Positions 45,128 to 54,304 of a stretch of 64,000 nucleotides of DNA are shown one piece after another. The notes below the pieces were generated by a model. It saw only the letters and a program-made list of their open reading frames with translations. It made no database searches and had not been told where the DNA came from. The DNA is taken from contig JAUMTX010000004.1 in assembly GCA_030530985.1 (NCBI GenBank), forward strand, positions 42,529-106,528, written 5' to 3'. The position numbers and the translations under genes are program-made. Numbering within the stretch: the first letter of the stretch is position 1; each line of letters begins with the position of its first letter. The DNA is from Corynebacterium sp. (GTDB lineage: Bacteria > Actinomycetota > Actinomycetes > Mycobacteriales > Mycobacteriaceae).

Positions 45128-45200
45128 TGCCCTCGACAGGAATCGAACCTGCGACCTTTGGTACCGGAAACCAATGCTCTATCCTCTGAGCTACGAAGGC
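45128..45200 (-). tRNA. tRNA-Arg (anticodon CCG)
   Basis: Read on the minus strand, the 73 bases fold as a complete cloverleaf: acceptor GCCTTCG pairs with CGAGGGC (one T-G wobble), the D arm contains AGCTCAGAGGATAGAGC, the anticodon stem TTGGT/ACCAA encloses TTCCGGT with anticodon CCG, and the T arm has GGTTCGAATCC. The discriminator is A; the CCA end is not encoded. CCG reads the Arg codon CGG. It stands between the marR terminator and the lut operon, on the lut strand. Confidence 0.95.
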
Positions 45201-45230
45201 CAATATGTACAGATACACACTATACACCAA

Positions 45231-45271
45231 TCCACGGCCGAGGGGACCAGTGGCCACCCTTTGGCCGTGGA
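45231..45271 (-). terminator. Stem-loop downstream of lutABC
   Basis: TCCACGGCC (45231-45239) and GGCCGTGGA (45263-45271) form a perfect 9-bp stem enclosing a smaller structured loop. It lies 54 bp beyond the lutC stop and may terminate the operon, although no long T-run follows. Confidence 0.45.
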
Positions 45272-45302
45272 TCAGGATAGTAAATACCCTTTAGCGTCTA
45301 GC

Positions 45303-45330
45303 GCTGAGTGCTGAATGCTAAGTGCTAGTC
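45303..45330. repeat. Heptanucleotide tandem repeat at the lutC stop
   Basis: Four degenerate 7-bp units (GCTGAGT, GCTGAAT, GCTAAGT, GCTAGTC) run into the lutC stop codon. Confidence 0.6.
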
Positions 45331-45960
45331 AACAACCACTGCAATGAGGGTACGTGGACCGTGCACGCCTTCCACACGCTCCAACTCAATATCGGAGGAG
45401 GCAGAAGGGCCGGAAATCATGGTCACTGGAACGGTGCGGTCCAGCTTGGTGATCATCTCAGGGACACCATAAACCACAGAGTCCATGCGCACAATAACCA
45501 CATGCACGTCAGGAACCAGGGTGAGAGCACGGCGACCACAGAGTGGGCCGGACTCCAAGCAGATGGTGCCGGTCTGTGCACTGGAGACATGGGAGTCGGT
45601 AATAACCGCATCCACATCATTCAAGGTGCGTGGGTCTACAGCAACATCATCCGGGGTGCAGCTGGCATTGATCTCAGCAAAGAGAGCAGTGTCCAAGCCT
45701 GGGGCCACACGGACATCCTTGGCGCCACGGCCATTGAGGATACGACCCAAAACCTCAGGGAGGTTTGCTTCAGTGGCGGTTTCCACCAGGGCCTTATAGT
45801 CAATCAGGCGGTCAATGAGGATTTCCTTGAGCTCTTCACGGGAGAACTCATGGGTGCGGTGGTAGAGACGTGGGATTTCAATCTCCGGCTTGTCGTAGAC
45901 ACCCGCACGCTTATTGGCCTCGCGGATACGGCCGAGGATTTCTTCTTTAGCGCTCGTCAT
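45325..45960 (-). CDS. lutC: Lactate utilization protein LutC
   Basis: A 211-residue LUD-domain protein, one of three subunits of the iron-sulfur L-lactate oxidation complex. The family's [32 protein letters not shown] segment is present (residues ~126-157). The N-terminal helix is charged, with no membrane segment. It overlaps lutB by 14 bp, so its translation is coupled to the upstream gene. The stop codon is part of a heptanucleotide repeat. Confidence 0.92.
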   Translation of the reverse strand: MTSAKEEILGRIREANKRAGVYDKPEIEIPRLYHRTHEFSREELKEILIDRLIDYKALVETATEANLPEVLGRILNGRGAKDVRVAPGLDTALFAEINASCTPDDVAVDPRTLNDVDAVITDSHVSSAQTGTICLESGPLCGRRALTLVPDVHVVIVRMDSVVYGVPEMITKLDRTVPVTMISGPSASSDIELERVEGVHGPRTLIAVVVD

Positions 45961-47452
45961 TATTAGGCGAAACCTCCTTCAGAAGCTCCTTGGCTTCATC
46001 ACTATTGAACCATTCACGGAAGGACTTCTTTGGTGGCAGGGCCACATCGCGGAAGTCAGTCCACCCGGCAAGGAAGCTTGGCAGGTGGCGAATCTTGCCG
46101 CTACCGAAACCAGCCACACGGCCGAAGGCAGCTGCACGACAAGCCATATTCCAAATCTTGGCATTGCCGTAGGTCATGCCCATTGCACCCATCATGACAC
46201 CCTCAATCTTAGGGCGGTGCTCCTCAACCTTCTGGTGGCGCAGCTCAACCAGGATGGATGGAATATCAATCTTGACTGGGCAGGCATCATAGCAAGCGCC
46301 GCACAGGGTAGAGGCAAATGGCAGGGAGGCATTAGGATCGTGGGCTGATTCCATGCCGGTGAGCTGTGGGGTGAGGATGGCACCAATTGGGCCAGGGTAG
46401 GTGGAACCATAGGCATGGCCACCAGCACGCTCATAGACTGGGCACACATTGAGGCAGGAGGAGCAACGGATGCACTTGAGTGCCTCACGGCCAATTTCAT
46501 TGGACAGGGCACGGGTACGGCCATTGTCCACAAGAACAATGTGGAAGTTCTGTGGGCCATCGCCCTCAGTAACACCAGACCACAGGGAGGTATATGGGTT
46601 CATGCGCTCACCAGTGGATGCACGTGGCAGCAGCTGCAGCAGTACCTCATAGTCCTGGAAGGTAGGCAGAATCTTCTCAATACCCATCACACTAATGAGG
46701 GTTTCTGGCAGGGTGAGGCACATACGGCCATTACCCTCAGACTCAACAATGGTGACAGTACCGGTCTCGGCAATACCAAAGTTAGCACCGGAAATAGCAA
46801 CCTTGGCTTCCATGAACTGCTGGCGCAGGAAGACACGGGAGGCCTCAGCCAACTCTGGTGGGTTTGCCTGCAGGGACTCATCGGTATGTGGCATTTCGCG
46901 AACAAAGATATCGCGAATCTCAGCCTTATTACGGTGAATAGCAGGAACCAGAATGTGGGAAGGCTTATCCTTACCCAGCTGCACAATAAGCTCAGCCAAG
47001 TCAGTCTCGCGGGCATCAATACCAGCGGCCTTGAGCTGATCATTAAGACCAATTTCCATGGTGGCCATGGACTTAATCTTGACTACCTTCTTTTCGCCAG
47101 TCTTCTTGACCAGCTCGGTAACAATCTTGCCAGCCTCTTCAGCATCGCGGGCCCAGTGCACATGGCCACCACGGGCAGTAACCTGTGCTTCAAACTGCTC
47201 AAGAAGCTCAGGCAGGTGCCTCAGAGTGTAGCGCTTAATCTGGGAGCCAGCCTCACGCAGCTGCTGCCAGTCATCAGCCTCTTCGATAACACGGTTACGC
47301 TTATTTCGAATGGTATGGGTGGCGTGATAGAGGTTGCGGCGCTGAGTCGCATTATAAATTTCAGTCTTTGCGGCCTCAGGGAAAGTCTTATCGCCACGCA
47401 GATGGCCCACAGTTTCAGAAGCGGTGGGCATACCAATGTAGACCTTACTCAC
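45947..47452 (-). CDS. lutB: Lactate utilization protein LutB (iron-sulfur)
   Basis: A 501-residue protein with a LUD domain (residues ~60-300, containing [21 protein letters not shown] and [20 protein letters not shown]) and a C-terminal ferredoxin-like region with two [4Fe-4S] motifs: [14 protein letters not shown] and [13 protein letters not shown]. Electrons from lactate probably pass through these clusters. The ATG overlaps the lutA stop by 4 bp (ATGA), and lutC follows; the three subunits are thus coupled. Soluble, probably membrane-associated through electron transfer partners. Confidence 0.95.
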   Translation of the reverse strand: MSKVYIGMPTASETVGHLRGDKTFPEAAKTEIYNATQRRNLYHATHTIRNKRNRVIEEADDWQQLREAGSQIKRYTLRHLPELLEQFEAQVTARGGHVHWARDAEEAGKIVTELVKKTGEKKVVKIKSMATMEIGLNDQLKAAGIDARETDLAELIVQLGKDKPSHILVPAIHRNKAEIRDIFVREMPHTDESLQANPPELAEASRVFLRQQFMEAKVAISGANFGIAETGTVTIVESEGNGRMCLTLPETLISVMGIEKILPTFQDYEVLLQLLPRASTGERMNPYTSLWSGVTEGDGPQNFHIVLVDNGRTRALSNEIGREALKCIRCSSCLNVCPVYERAGGHAYGSTYPGPIGAILTPQLTGMESAHDPNASLPFASTLCGACYDACPVKIDIPSILVELRHQKVEEHRPKIEGVMMGAMGMTYGNAKIWNMACRAAAFGRVAGFGSGKIRHLPSFLAGWTDFRDVALPPKKSFREWFNSDEAKELLKEVSPNNDER

Positions 47453-48234
47453 AGCATGGCCTCCTTACCGTAAATAGCAGAAGTTGGGCTCCATGGGTGC
47501 TCCTTGGTGGAGGCAAGAATCTCAGCAATGTGGACTGCGCGCACACCGGTGTGCTGGCGGGAGAGTGCACCACCAATATTCATGAGGCAAGACGCGTCAC
47601 CGGCAGTCACATATTCGGACTGGGTGGTCTTCACATTGCGCACCTTATCGCCAACCATGGATGCGGACACATCTGGGTTCTTCACGGAGAAGGTACCACC
47701 GAAGCCACAGCACTCATCGGCATGGGGCAGTGGAACCAGGTCAATGCCCTCAACAGCCTCAAGAAGCTTGTATGGGCGGTCGCCCACCTTCAAGAAACGG
47801 AGGGAGTGGCAGGTGGAGTGATAGGTCACGCGGTGAGGGAAGAATGCGCCAAGGTCAGTGACACCGGCGACGTCGATAAGAAACTCGGAAAGATCGTAGG
47901 TCTTCTTTGCGGTCTTCTTAGCGCCATCAACCAGGGCAGCATCGCCATAGCGTGCAGCAACCATCTCATGCTGTTCACGAACAGCGCCGGTGCAGGAGCC
48001 AGATGGGCAAACAACTGCGTCGATAGATGGGTCGGAGAAAGCATCAATATAGGTTCGAATCTGTGGAATCGCCTCACGCTGATAACCAGTATTCACATGC
48101 ATCTGACCGCAACAGGTCTGTGCTTCCGGGAAAATAACCTCATGGCCGAGGCGGGCAAGAATCACGGCAGTGGCCTTAGGCACATCCGGGAAAAGTGCGT
48201 CACCGAGGCAGGTGGAGAAAATTGCTACGCGCAT
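47449..48234 (-). CDS. lutA: Lactate utilization protein LutA
   Basis: A 261-residue protein with two cysteine-rich CCG domains: TCCGQMHVNTGYQREA (residues ~40-55) and ECCGFGGTFSVKNPDVS (residues ~173-189), each of which binds a cluster or a pair of metal sites, as in GlcF and heterodisulfide reductase subunits. It is the first gene of the lut operon; AGAGGT lies 6 bp before the ATG. Together with LutB and LutC it allows growth on L-lactate by oxidising it to pyruvate. Two direct copies of AGCTGCGAAAA lie in the upstream region and are candidate operator elements. Confidence 0.93.
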   Translation of the reverse strand: MRVAIFSTCLGDALFPDVPKATAVILARLGHEVIFPEAQTCCGQMHVNTGYQREAIPQIRTYIDAFSDPSIDAVVCPSGSCTGAVREQHEMVAARYGDAALVDGAKKTAKKTYDLSEFLIDVAGVTDLGAFFPHRVTYHSTCHSLRFLKVGDRPYKLLEAVEGIDLVPLPHADECCGFGGTFSVKNPDVSASMVGDKVRNVKTTQSEYVTAGDASCLMNIGGALSRQHTGVRAVHIAEILASTKEHPWSPTSAIYGKEAML

Positions 48235-48605
48235 CTATTACCTCTTAATACTGTGCAGGGGTTTTCTTTATGGGTGTTATGTTTGTGAGACTACTCCTTT
48301 TTCGCAGCTCATTGCACTTAACTAAGGCTAAGATTATCTGCGTTTTCGCAGCTAATGCGCTTCTTGCATTTAATGATAGTGATCCAGATCTAATTCAAGG
48401 AAAAATGTATATCAGTAGACAGGTATTTAATTCCCACATAAACCCAAAGCGCACATGACTAAACAAGTCCTTTGCACTTCCAGTCAAAAGGTAAATCTGC
48501 ACACCTTCTACATAAGGCCAGCACAGGCCCCCACCAATGCAGATCGGCGCCACGAATATATAGCTAATAGGAAATAAGGGGGTGATACAGGTAATATGGG
48601 AACTT
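48235..48605. promoter_or_regulatory. Intergenic region with lutA and argS promoters
   Basis: About 370 bp without a gene; the ORFs that cross it are poor. On the minus strand AGCTGCGAAAA occurs twice, 44 bp apart (complements of 48299-48309 and 48343-48353). The distal copy overlaps a dyad CTGCG-TTTT-CGCAG (48338-48351). TTGTGAGACTAC at 48283-48294 agrees with five of six positions of the C. glutamicum LldR operator pattern TNGTNNNACNNA, so lactate-responsive control is possible but not certain. AAGGGGGTGAT at 48576-48586 is an extensive anti-SD match, but 20 bp from the argS ATG. Confidence 0.45.
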
Positions 48606-50267
48606 ATGACTCCAGCAGAACTCGCCGAACTTATTAAGAAAGTTGCCCTGAGTGTTTTCACCGAGCAGGGTTTTGATAGCAGTGTAATCCCAGAGGAAAT
48701 TGTTGTGGAACGCCCACGCAATCCAGAACATGGTGATTATGCCACCAACCTGGCCCTACAGTTGGCCAAGAAGGTAGGCACTAACCCACGTGCCCTGGCT
48801 GAGCTGCTGGTTGCACCACTTGCTGCCGATGATGCCATTGATGAGGCCACCATTGCTGGCCCAGGCTTTATTAATATTCGTCTTGCGGCTGCCGCCCAGG
48901 GCGAGGTTGTTGCCAAGATTCTGGAGGCAGGTGCGGCCTTTGGTCAGAATGACTCCTATGCCGGCACCGCCATTAACCTCGAGTTCGTCTCCGCGAACCC
49001 AACCGGCCCAATCCACCTCGGTGGCACCCGTTGGGCTGCTGTGGGCGATGTTCTTGGCCGCGTTTTTGCTGCCAGCGGCGCCAAGGTGACCCGCGAATAC
49101 TACTTCAATGATCACGGTGCACAGATTGACCGTTTTGCCCGTTCCCTGGTTGCCGCAGCCAAGGGTGAGCCAACCCCTGAGGATGGCTATGCGGGTGCAT
49201 ATATTAATGACATTGCCGCCACCATTGTGGAAAAGAACCCTGGCATTTTGGAACAGAGCCCTGAGGAAACCCAGGAGACCTTCCGCGCCCAGGGTGTGGA
49301 GATGATGTTTGAGCACATCAAGCGCACCCTCCACGAGTTTGGCACCGACTTTGATGTCTACTTCCATGAGAATTCCCTCTTTGAGTCGGGCGCTGTGGAT
49401 AAGGCTGTCACCCACCTCAAGGAGAGCGGCAAGCTCTATGAGCATGATGGTGCCTGGTGGCTGCGCTCCACCGAATACGGTGACGATAAGGACCGCGTAG
49501 TTATTAAGTCCGATGGCAATGCCGCCTATATTGCCGGCGATATTGCCTATGTGGCTAATAAGATTGATCGTGGCCATGACCTGTGCATTTACATGCTTGG
49601 TGCCGATCACCACGGTTATATTGCCCGCCTGAAGGCTGCCGCCGCTGCTATGGGCTATGACCCAAGCCAGGTGGAGGTCATGATTGGCCAGCTGGTGAAC
49701 CTGGTTCGCGATGGTGAGGCTGTGCGCATGTCTAAGCGTGCCGGCACCGTGATTACCCTCGATGATCTGGTTGAGGCTGTTGGTGTGGATGCCGCCCGCT
49801 ACGCACTGGTGCGTTCCTCTGTGGATAGCTCCCTGGATATTGATATGGGTCTGTGGACTTCTCAGTCCTCCGATAACCCTGTTTACTATGTTCAGTACGG
49901 CTTTGCCCGTCTGTGCTCCATTGCCCGCAAGGCCGCTGAGAATGGCCTCACCGAGGCTAATCTCCCAGAGGCCGATCTTTCTCTGCTGACCCATGAGAAG
50001 GAGGGTGACCTCATCCGTACCCTGGGCGAGTTCCCAGCTGTGGTGAAGACTGCCGCTGACCTGCGTGAGCCTCACCGTATTGCCCGTTATGCTGAGGATC
50101 TGGCTGCGACCTTCCACCGTTTCTACGATGCCTGCCAGATTCTGCCTAAGGCTGATGAGGAAGTTCAGCCAATCCACAAGGCTCGTTTTGCCCTGGCCAT
50201 GGCCACCCGTCAGGTTTTGCACAATGCGCTTAACCTGCTCGGCGTGAGCGCCCCGGAGAAGATGTAA
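48606..50267 (+). CDS. argS: Arginyl-tRNA synthetase
   Basis: Class I synthetase of 553 residues joining arginine to tRNA-Arg. An N-terminal additional domain (1-110) is followed by the HIGH-like motif in [20 protein letters not shown] (~121-140), the KMSKS-like MSKRAG (~369), and a DALR anticodon-binding domain at the C-terminus. The start MTPAELAEL is typical of corynebacterial ArgS. The upstream frame (from GTG 48582) contains an excellent anti-SD sequence, but at 20 bp from this ATG, so the start and its ribosome site remain slightly unclear. The stop codon overlaps lysA by one base, the conserved argS-lysA pair. Confidence 0.93.
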   Translation: MTPAELAELIKKVALSVFTEQGFDSSVIPEEIVVERPRNPEHGDYATNLALQLAKKVGTNPRALAELLVAPLAADDAIDEATIAGPGFINIRLAAAAQGEVVAKILEAGAAFGQNDSYAGTAINLEFVSANPTGPIHLGGTRWAAVGDVLGRVFAASGAKVTREYYFNDHGAQIDRFARSLVAAAKGEPTPEDGYAGAYINDIAATIVEKNPGILEQSPEETQETFRAQGVEMMFEHIKRTLHEFGTDFDVYFHENSLFESGAVDKAVTHLKESGKLYEHDGAWWLRSTEYGDDKDRVVIKSDGNAAYIAGDIAYVANKIDRGHDLCIYMLGADHHGYIARLKAAAAAMGYDPSQVEVMIGQLVNLVRDGEAVRMSKRAGTVITLDDLVEAVGVDAARYALVRSSVDSSLDIDMGLWTSQSSDNPVYYVQYGFARLCSIARKAAENGLTEANLPEADLSLLTHEKEGDLIRTLGEFPAVVKTAADLREPHRIARYAEDLAATFHRFYDACQILPKADEEVQPIHKARFALAMATRQVLHNALNLLGVSAPEKM

Positions 50268-51604
50268 TGGATTTTAACGCACTACCAGCCCACGTTTGGC
50301 CTGCTCATGCCCGCCGCGAGGAAGATGGCGTCATCACTATTGGTGGCGTGCCTATCCCAGAAATCACTGAGGAATTCGGCACCCCCGTATTCATTGTTGA
50401 TGAGGACGATTTCCGCGCCCGTTGCCGCGCCATGGCAGCCGCCTATGGTGGTCCGGAGTATGTTCATTATGCTTCCAAGGCCTTCCTAACTGCGACTATT
50501 GCCCAGTGGGTTGATAGCGAAGGCCTGTGCTTGGATGTTGCTTCCGAGGGCGAATTGCAGGTGGCCTTGGCCGCCGGTTTCCCCGCCGCGCGCATCACCG
50601 CACATGGCAATAATAAGACCGCAAGTTTCATCCGACTATGCTTGACCAGCGGTGTTGGTCATTTGGTTGTTGATGCCCCACAGGAAATTGAGCTTATCGA
50701 CGTCCTCGCAAAGCGCGCCGGTGTCATCCAGCCAGTCCTGATTCGTGTCAAGCCTGGTATTGAGGCCCACACCCACGAGTTTATTGCCACCGCCCATGAG
50801 GACCAGAAGTTTGGTTTCTCTTTGGCTTCCGGGTCCGCCTATGCGGGTGCTGTGGCTGCTCACCGTGCGGAGAATCTGCGCCTGGATGGTCTGCACTGCC
50901 ATGTGGGCTCCCAGGTTTTCGATGCCCAGGGTTTCACTATGGCTGCTGAGCGTGTTCTTGGTTTGCTCAAGAAGCTCAATGCTGATTTGGGTGTGGAACT
51001 TGAGGTTTTGGACCTGGGTGGCGGCTATGGCATTGCCTACACTGAGGATCAGGATCCTTTGGATGTTAATGCTGTGGCCAAGGAAGTATTGACCAAGGTG
51101 CATGCTTTCTGCCAGGAGCTGGGTATTCGCCCACCAGCCGTCATGGTTGAGCCTGGCCGCGCTATTGCCGGCCCATCCACCGTCACCGCCTATGAGGTTG
51201 GTGTGGTCAAGGATGTGCACGTGGAAGATGACGTGACCCGCCGCTATATTGCTGTGGATGGTGGTATGAGCGATAATATTCGCCCAGCCCTCTACGGTGC
51301 CGAATATGATGTGCGCCTGGCTAATCGCTTCACTGAGGAGGCCCCAATCACCTCCCGCGTGGTGGGCTCCCACTGTGAGTCTGGCGATATCCTCATTAAT
51401 AATGCGGAACTGCCTGCCGATATTAAGACCGGCGATATTATGGTTATCCCTGCCACCGGCGCCTACTGCTATTCCATGGTTAGCCGCTATAACCACATGC
51501 TGCGCCCACCAGTAGTTTCTGTGCACAATGGCCAGGCCACCCTCATGGTGCGCCGCGAGACCATTGAGGATGTTCTGCGCTTGGAGAACTTCCACCAGGA
51601 TTAA
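50267..51604 (+). CDS. lysA: Diaminopimelate decarboxylase
   Basis: PLP enzyme of 445 residues decarboxylating meso-DAP to L-lysine. The PLP-binding Lys is in [10 protein letters not shown] (residue ~69), the phosphate-binding glycine loop is [11 protein letters not shown], and the substrate motifs [10 protein letters not shown] and [10 protein letters not shown] (Tyr/Cys contributed to the partner subunit) are conserved. Overlapping the argS stop by one base, it is translationally coupled. In C. glutamicum the argS-lysA pair is subject to regulation by LysG and arginine/lysine; no such site is evident inside the window. A terminator separates it from the secreted protein array. Confidence 0.96.
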   Translation: MDFNALPAHVWPAHARREEDGVITIGGVPIPEITEEFGTPVFIVDEDDFRARCRAMAAAYGGPEYVHYASKAFLTATIAQWVDSEGLCLDVASEGELQVALAAGFPAARITAHGNNKTASFIRLCLTSGVGHLVVDAPQEIELIDVLAKRAGVIQPVLIRVKPGIEAHTHEFIATAHEDQKFGFSLASGSAYAGAVAAHRAENLRLDGLHCHVGSQVFDAQGFTMAAERVLGLLKKLNADLGVELEVLDLGGGYGIAYTEDQDPLDVNAVAKEVLTKVHAFCQELGIRPPAVMVEPGRAIAGPSTVTAYEVGVVKDVHVEDDVTRRYIAVDGGMSDNIRPALYGAEYDVRLANRFTEEAPITSRVVGSHCESGDILINNAELPADIKTGDIMVIPATGAYCYSMVSRYNHMLRPPVVSVHNGQATLMVRRETIEDVLRLENFHQD

Positions 51605-51624
51605 TCCATCAGGCACCTAATCAC

Positions 51625-51668
51625 AAAAAGCTCAACCCGGGACATTAACTCCTGGGTTGAGCTTTTTT
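51625..51668. terminator. Bidirectional terminator after lysA
   Basis: Stem AGCTCAACCC (51629-51638) with GGGTTGAGCT (51654-51663), flanked by an A-run and a T-run, facing both lysA and the last gene of the minus-strand array. Confidence 0.92.
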
Positions 51669-51695
51669 GTACACAACTGTATGGAACCATCGCGC

Positions 51696-51738
51696 TGTGG
51701 GGTTTAGCTTGAACTAGTGCGGGGCTTAGCTTGAACTA
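51696..51738. repeat. Duplicated 3' end of small secreted protein gene A
   Basis: GGGGTTTAGCTTGAACTA (51699-51716) and GGGGCTTAGCTTGAACTA (51721-51738) are direct copies; the second contains the stop codon of gene A. A related GGGGTTTAGCTAGAAC lies at the stop of gene E (53531-53546). Confidence 0.75.
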
Positions 51739-52028
51739 TCAGTGAGGGGGATGGGTGGCAGAACCTTGGACTCAATGCCCATATTGAGGCCATTGGCCAC
51801 GAGGAATGCCAGCAGGGCACCGAAGGGTGCTGCAAAGAGAATATTGCCAAGAATCGAGCGCGCACTGAGCTCAAAAATCTTACCGTCTGGCATTCCCGAA
51901 TAGGACCAGATACGGAATTGGATGGGCGCATCCTCAGCCTGTGCACTAGGACTTGGTGCTGACAGAACTGCGCCGACTAGGCCTAGAACAGCACAAATAG
52001 AAAGCACTGTGGTTTTCATCTTCTTCAT
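51726..52028 (-). CDS. Small secreted protein A of the array
   Basis: 100 residues. A Lys-rich start and hydrophobic core end in PSPSAQA, with a likely signal-peptidase cut after residue 31. The mature part (~69 residues) has a central hydrophobic segment (ILGNILFAAPFGALLAFLVANGL) and the tail PPIPLTDSSS. ATG 52028 has AGGTGGTGG 5-13 bp upstream. The upstream neighbour B ends 10 bp before it. Similar in signal peptide and tail to E (residues LGLVG, SAP and the final SS), and the two share DNA at their 3' ends, so they are probably paralogues. No known family recognised. Confidence 0.75.
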   Translation of the reverse strand: MKKMKTTVLSICAVLGLVGAVLSAPSPSAQAEDAPIQFRIWSYSGMPDGKIFELSARSILGNILFAAPFGALLAFLVANGLNMGIESKVLPPIPLTDSSS

Positions 52029-52038
52029 ACACCACCAC

Positions 52039-52350
52039 CTAGGCCGTAGGCTCAAGACCCAGGGCCTTGGCATTAGATACTCGAATGGACTGGACAATCC
52101 CCAGATCAACAAGCACGTTGTACATAACAAAAGGGGAGAGAATCCAAATGAGGTAATTCGGAATAAAGACAAAATTATAAAGAATCGCCGCAGGATAGCC
52201 CGCGTCACTACTGCGCGCAGAAGCCTCAGGCTGCGCAGGGGCAGCAACCATGAGACCACCGGCAAGCAGGCTACTCACCACAAGACCCCGTGTGAAAAAC
52301 CTGCAGGCCACAGCACTAATTCTGCAATTCCGCCAACTAATCTTCTGCAT
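52039..52350 (-). CDS. Small secreted protein B of the array
   Basis: 103 residues. A long basic N-terminus and hydrophobic core end in QPEASA; cleavage would leave about 57 residues. The mature part is mostly hydrophobic (AAILYNFVFIPNYLIWIL) and then shows MYNVLVDLGIVQSIR near the end. The last element is clearly shared with protein D (MYNFMVDSGLYRSIR), so B and D are homologous. The ribosome site is weak (AAAGTAGAG just before the ATG). Ten base pairs from A, it probably forms an operon B-A. Function unknown. Confidence 0.72.
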   Translation of the reverse strand: MQKISWRNCRISAVACRFFTRGLVVSSLLAGGLMVAAPAQPEASARSSDAGYPAAILYNFVFIPNYLIWILSPFVMYNVLVDLGIVQSIRVSNAKALGLEPTA

Positions 52351-52469
52351 TCTCTACTTTCTGTATCCCACTTTATGCCTCTGTATCCCTCGGCATCTCG
52401 CTTAGTCCTATTTATACCCAGTTGTCCCTGTACGTCCTCTACTTGGCGCAGGTATGTGGGCTTAGTGGT

Positions 52470-52916
52470 TTAGTGGATGAACCAAGGGATCTCGGAATTA
52501 GGGATACGAGGAATAATCTCATTATCCGCCAGGGCATTATATGCAAGGGAGGAGAAGAGACCACGCAGGGCAGCACCACCCAAGAAAAGAAAAACAACAA
52601 AAGCAAGACCAAAAGCAGAGACAATCGCTGCGGCACTACTCCCCAAAGCAAGGAAGGACGAAACAACAGCTTCAACCGGGGTAGCAGTGGTATCCGGATT
52701 ATGCGCGGACTGTGCTGACTGTGCGGGCTGTGTGGACTGTGCGGCCGCAGGTGCTTCATCAGCGGTGGTGCGTGAGTCAATAGAAACAGCAGCGGTAGTC
52801 TCAGCGAAAGCATGTGGGGCGACTACAGTATGACCACTTGCAAGAAGGCTCAAGGACAGAGCTGCAGAAATTGTGGCACGGCGGGTCTGTGCTGGGGCAG
52901 AAAAGGGGAGGCGCAT
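52470..52916 (-). CDS. Small secreted protein C of the array
   Basis: 148 residues, the longest of the array. A signal peptide ends near APHAFA (residue ~38). A Ser/Ala/Gln/Pro-rich linker (AAAQSTQPAQSAQSAHNP) follows, then a long hydrophobic segment (residues ~93-118, VSAFGLAFVVFLFLGGAALRGL) and LAYNALADNEIIPRIPNSEIP, in which AYNALAD parallels the YNVLVD/YNFMVD motif of B and D. AAGGAA lies 6 bp before the ATG and overlaps the end of gene D, so C is in an operon with D. No known family. Confidence 0.72.
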   Translation of the reverse strand: MRLPFSAPAQTRRATISAALSLSLLASGHTVVAPHAFAETTAAVSIDSRTTADEAPAAAQSTQPAQSAQSAHNPDTTATPVEAVVSSFLALGSSAAAIVSAFGLAFVVFLFLGGAALRGLFSSLAYNALADNEIIPRIPNSEIPWFIH

Positions 52917-52928
52917 GCTGAGTTCCTT

Positions 52929-53252
52929 CTAGTAGTCGCGGATGGAGCGGTAGAGGCCAGAATCGACCATGAAGTTATACATGAGCAGGCTCATAGGAAT
53001 GGAAACCAAGAAGCCGACTGGGAAGGAAGAACCACCGCTAATCAGAAAGAGCAGAGGACTACGATCCACCGCCTGGTTGAAGCTTGAGGTTGCCAGGGAC
53101 TGGCGCACAGAGGAATTGTCATACTGGGAGGACAAACTCGAAGAACCAGAACTCAGGTCCAAGGCAGAGGCAGGAACAGATACACCGGGAGCAGCAATAA
53201 TGACTGCGCCCATGAGGGAAGCAGTGAGAATAGTGCGCAAGCGACTGTGCAT
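52929..53252 (-). CDS. Small secreted protein D of the array
   Basis: 107 residues. The signal peptide ends at VPASA (residue ~30). The mature N-terminus is Ser-rich (LSSGSSSLSSQ), then SPLLFLISGGSSFPVGFLVSIPMSLL forms the hydrophobic segment and MYNFMVDSGLYRSIRDY is the C-terminus. ATG 53252 has AAAGGA 7 bp upstream; a longer frame to 53453 lacks one. The 283-bp upstream region holds a dense set of inverted repeats (53377-53464), suggesting that D, and C behind it, are regulated. Homologous to B. Confidence 0.75.
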   Translation of the reverse strand: MHSRLRTILTASLMGAVIIAAPGVSVPASALDLSSGSSSLSSQYDNSSVRQSLATSSFNQAVDRSPLLFLISGGSSFPVGFLVSIPMSLLMYNFMVDSGLYRSIRDY

Positions 53253-53376
53253 GGTGCTGTCCTTTTCTATGCCTGTTCTATGCGTGAATTCTGCGTGTAT
53301 GTCATGCAGGACCAGTGGCTCACAAGGCCCAAAAATCCTGCATGCAAACCCTGCTGATGAATTCAGATTAGCATAC

Positions 53377-53464
53377 GCTGTACAGAAATACAGCCCGCCC
53401 TTAGTGCTGTGCAAAAGTACTGTGCAACAGTACAGTGCAGCAGAACTGTGCAACAGTACAGTGC
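53377..53464. repeat. Cluster of inverted repeats upstream of gene D
   Basis: GCTGTA-N6-TACAGC (53377-53394), a perfect GTACTGT-GCA-ACAGTAC (53417-53433), and two identical 20-bp copies of ACTGTGCAACAGTACAGTGC (53419-53438 and 53445-53464), with a third imperfect copy at 53405-53424. It looks like an operator array for a dimeric regulator. Confidence 0.7.
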
Positions 53465-53535
53465 GTCATTAAATCGCACGAGCTAAGGGTGGTATTGAAA
53501 AGTGTGAACGTGGCTGCGGACAGCAGGCCTGGGGT

Positions 53536-53859
53536 TTAGCTAGAACCAGGAAGAGCTGGCAGACCCGGCAGATAGTTGCGCAGGGTGTTGTAGAGATTGA
53601 CGGTAATGAGGGTGCCGCCAACGGAACTGGTCAGGACAGGGATGGCGGCCAAGGTGAGAACAGAGGAGCCAATACCCGAGGTTGTGGACAGGGCAATAGT
53701 GCCAAGATTGCTGCTGCCTTGATCACTGCTGCCAGAGGAACCGGAGCTGGTGGAGCTGCCGGAGGAAGCTGCATGGGCCTCAGGGGCAGAAATTCCAGAC
53801 AGTGCGAGGCTGCCAACTAGTCCAAGAATGGTGAGATTGCGAATAGTCTTAATCTTCAT
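53536..53859 (-). CDS. Small secreted protein E of the array
   Basis: 107 residues. MKIKTIRNL and a hydrophobic core (ILGLVGSLALSGISA) end with PEAHA, cut near residue 30. The mature start is a Ser/Gly-rich stretch (ASSGSSTSSGSSGSSDQGSS), followed by two moderately hydrophobic segments and VNLYNTLRNYLPGLPALPGSS. The LYNTL element may correspond to the YN motif of B, C and D. ATG 53859 is favoured over upstream starts because those give no signal peptide; the AAGGG lies very close to it. Its 3' end shares bases with that of A. Confidence 0.72.
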   Translation of the reverse strand: MKIKTIRNLTILGLVGSLALSGISAPEAHAASSGSSTSSGSSGSSDQGSSNLGTIALSTTSGIGSSVLTLAAIPVLTSSVGGTLITVNLYNTLRNYLPGLPALPGSS

Positions 53860-53905
53860 GCCCTTAGTTTTAATTCCCCAAAGTGTGGAGAAACCCAAGG
53901 GTCAC

Positions 53906-54304
53906 TCAGTTAGCGCTGAGAATCTGCTCCAAAGTTGGCAGCTCAACAATGGGACGACGAATAATATCAGCTGCAAAGAGCAGTTGATAAAGCACAAAAA
54001 GCCCGGCACCCGCCACCGCGCCTTTGAGGGCATAGCGGCTTACTGTGAAAAGAAACTGCTCGAGAATACTCGTGGCTGAATAGCCAATGAACTCCCTATC
54101 AGTACAGTCCGTGGTGGACTGGGAATTAAAGACACCAGTCCACATGAGGCAGGGCATCTCCGCCTGGGCCTGTGGGGCGAAGGACACAGCCGCAGGCACT
54201 GTAGCGGACACAGCAAGTGCGCTGCTCAGAAGCATAGTTGTGCAGATCCGCGTGCCACGAGTGTTCCTGCGCGGTGCTTTAAGGCCTCGGAATTTAATTC
54301 GCAC
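53906..54304 (-). CDS. Small secreted protein F of the array
   Basis: 132 residues. A long basic N-terminus (KFRGLKAPRRNTRGTR), a hydrophobic core and FAPQAQA (cleavage ~residue 48) form the signal peptide. The mature part contains two cysteines (CLMW and TDCTD) that could form a disulfide in the exported protein, a membrane-like segment (LKGAVAGAGLFVLYQLLFAA), and the tail LPTLEQILSAN. Start GTG 54304, overlapping G by 11 bp, so translation is coupled. F and G share the PQAQA signal end and the SAN C-terminus and are probably paralogues. Confidence 0.72.
   Translation of the reverse strand: MRIKFRGLKAPRRNTRGTRICTTMLLSSALAVSATVPAAVSFAPQAQAEMPCLMWTGVFNSQSTTDCTDREFIGYSATSILEQFLFTVSRYALKGAVAGAGLFVLYQLLFAADIIRRPIVELPTLEQILSAN

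Noticed and set aside
45128-45330. Integrative element attachment site at tRNA-Arg
   Set aside because: No second copy of the tRNA 3' end and no integrase in the window.
48270-48458. A 62-codon plus-strand frame between lutA and argS
   Set aside because: Has no ribosome binding site and overlaps the likely lutA promoter; the sequence does not look coding.
48756-50222. A 488-codon minus-strand frame
   Set aside because: Antisense shadow of argS.
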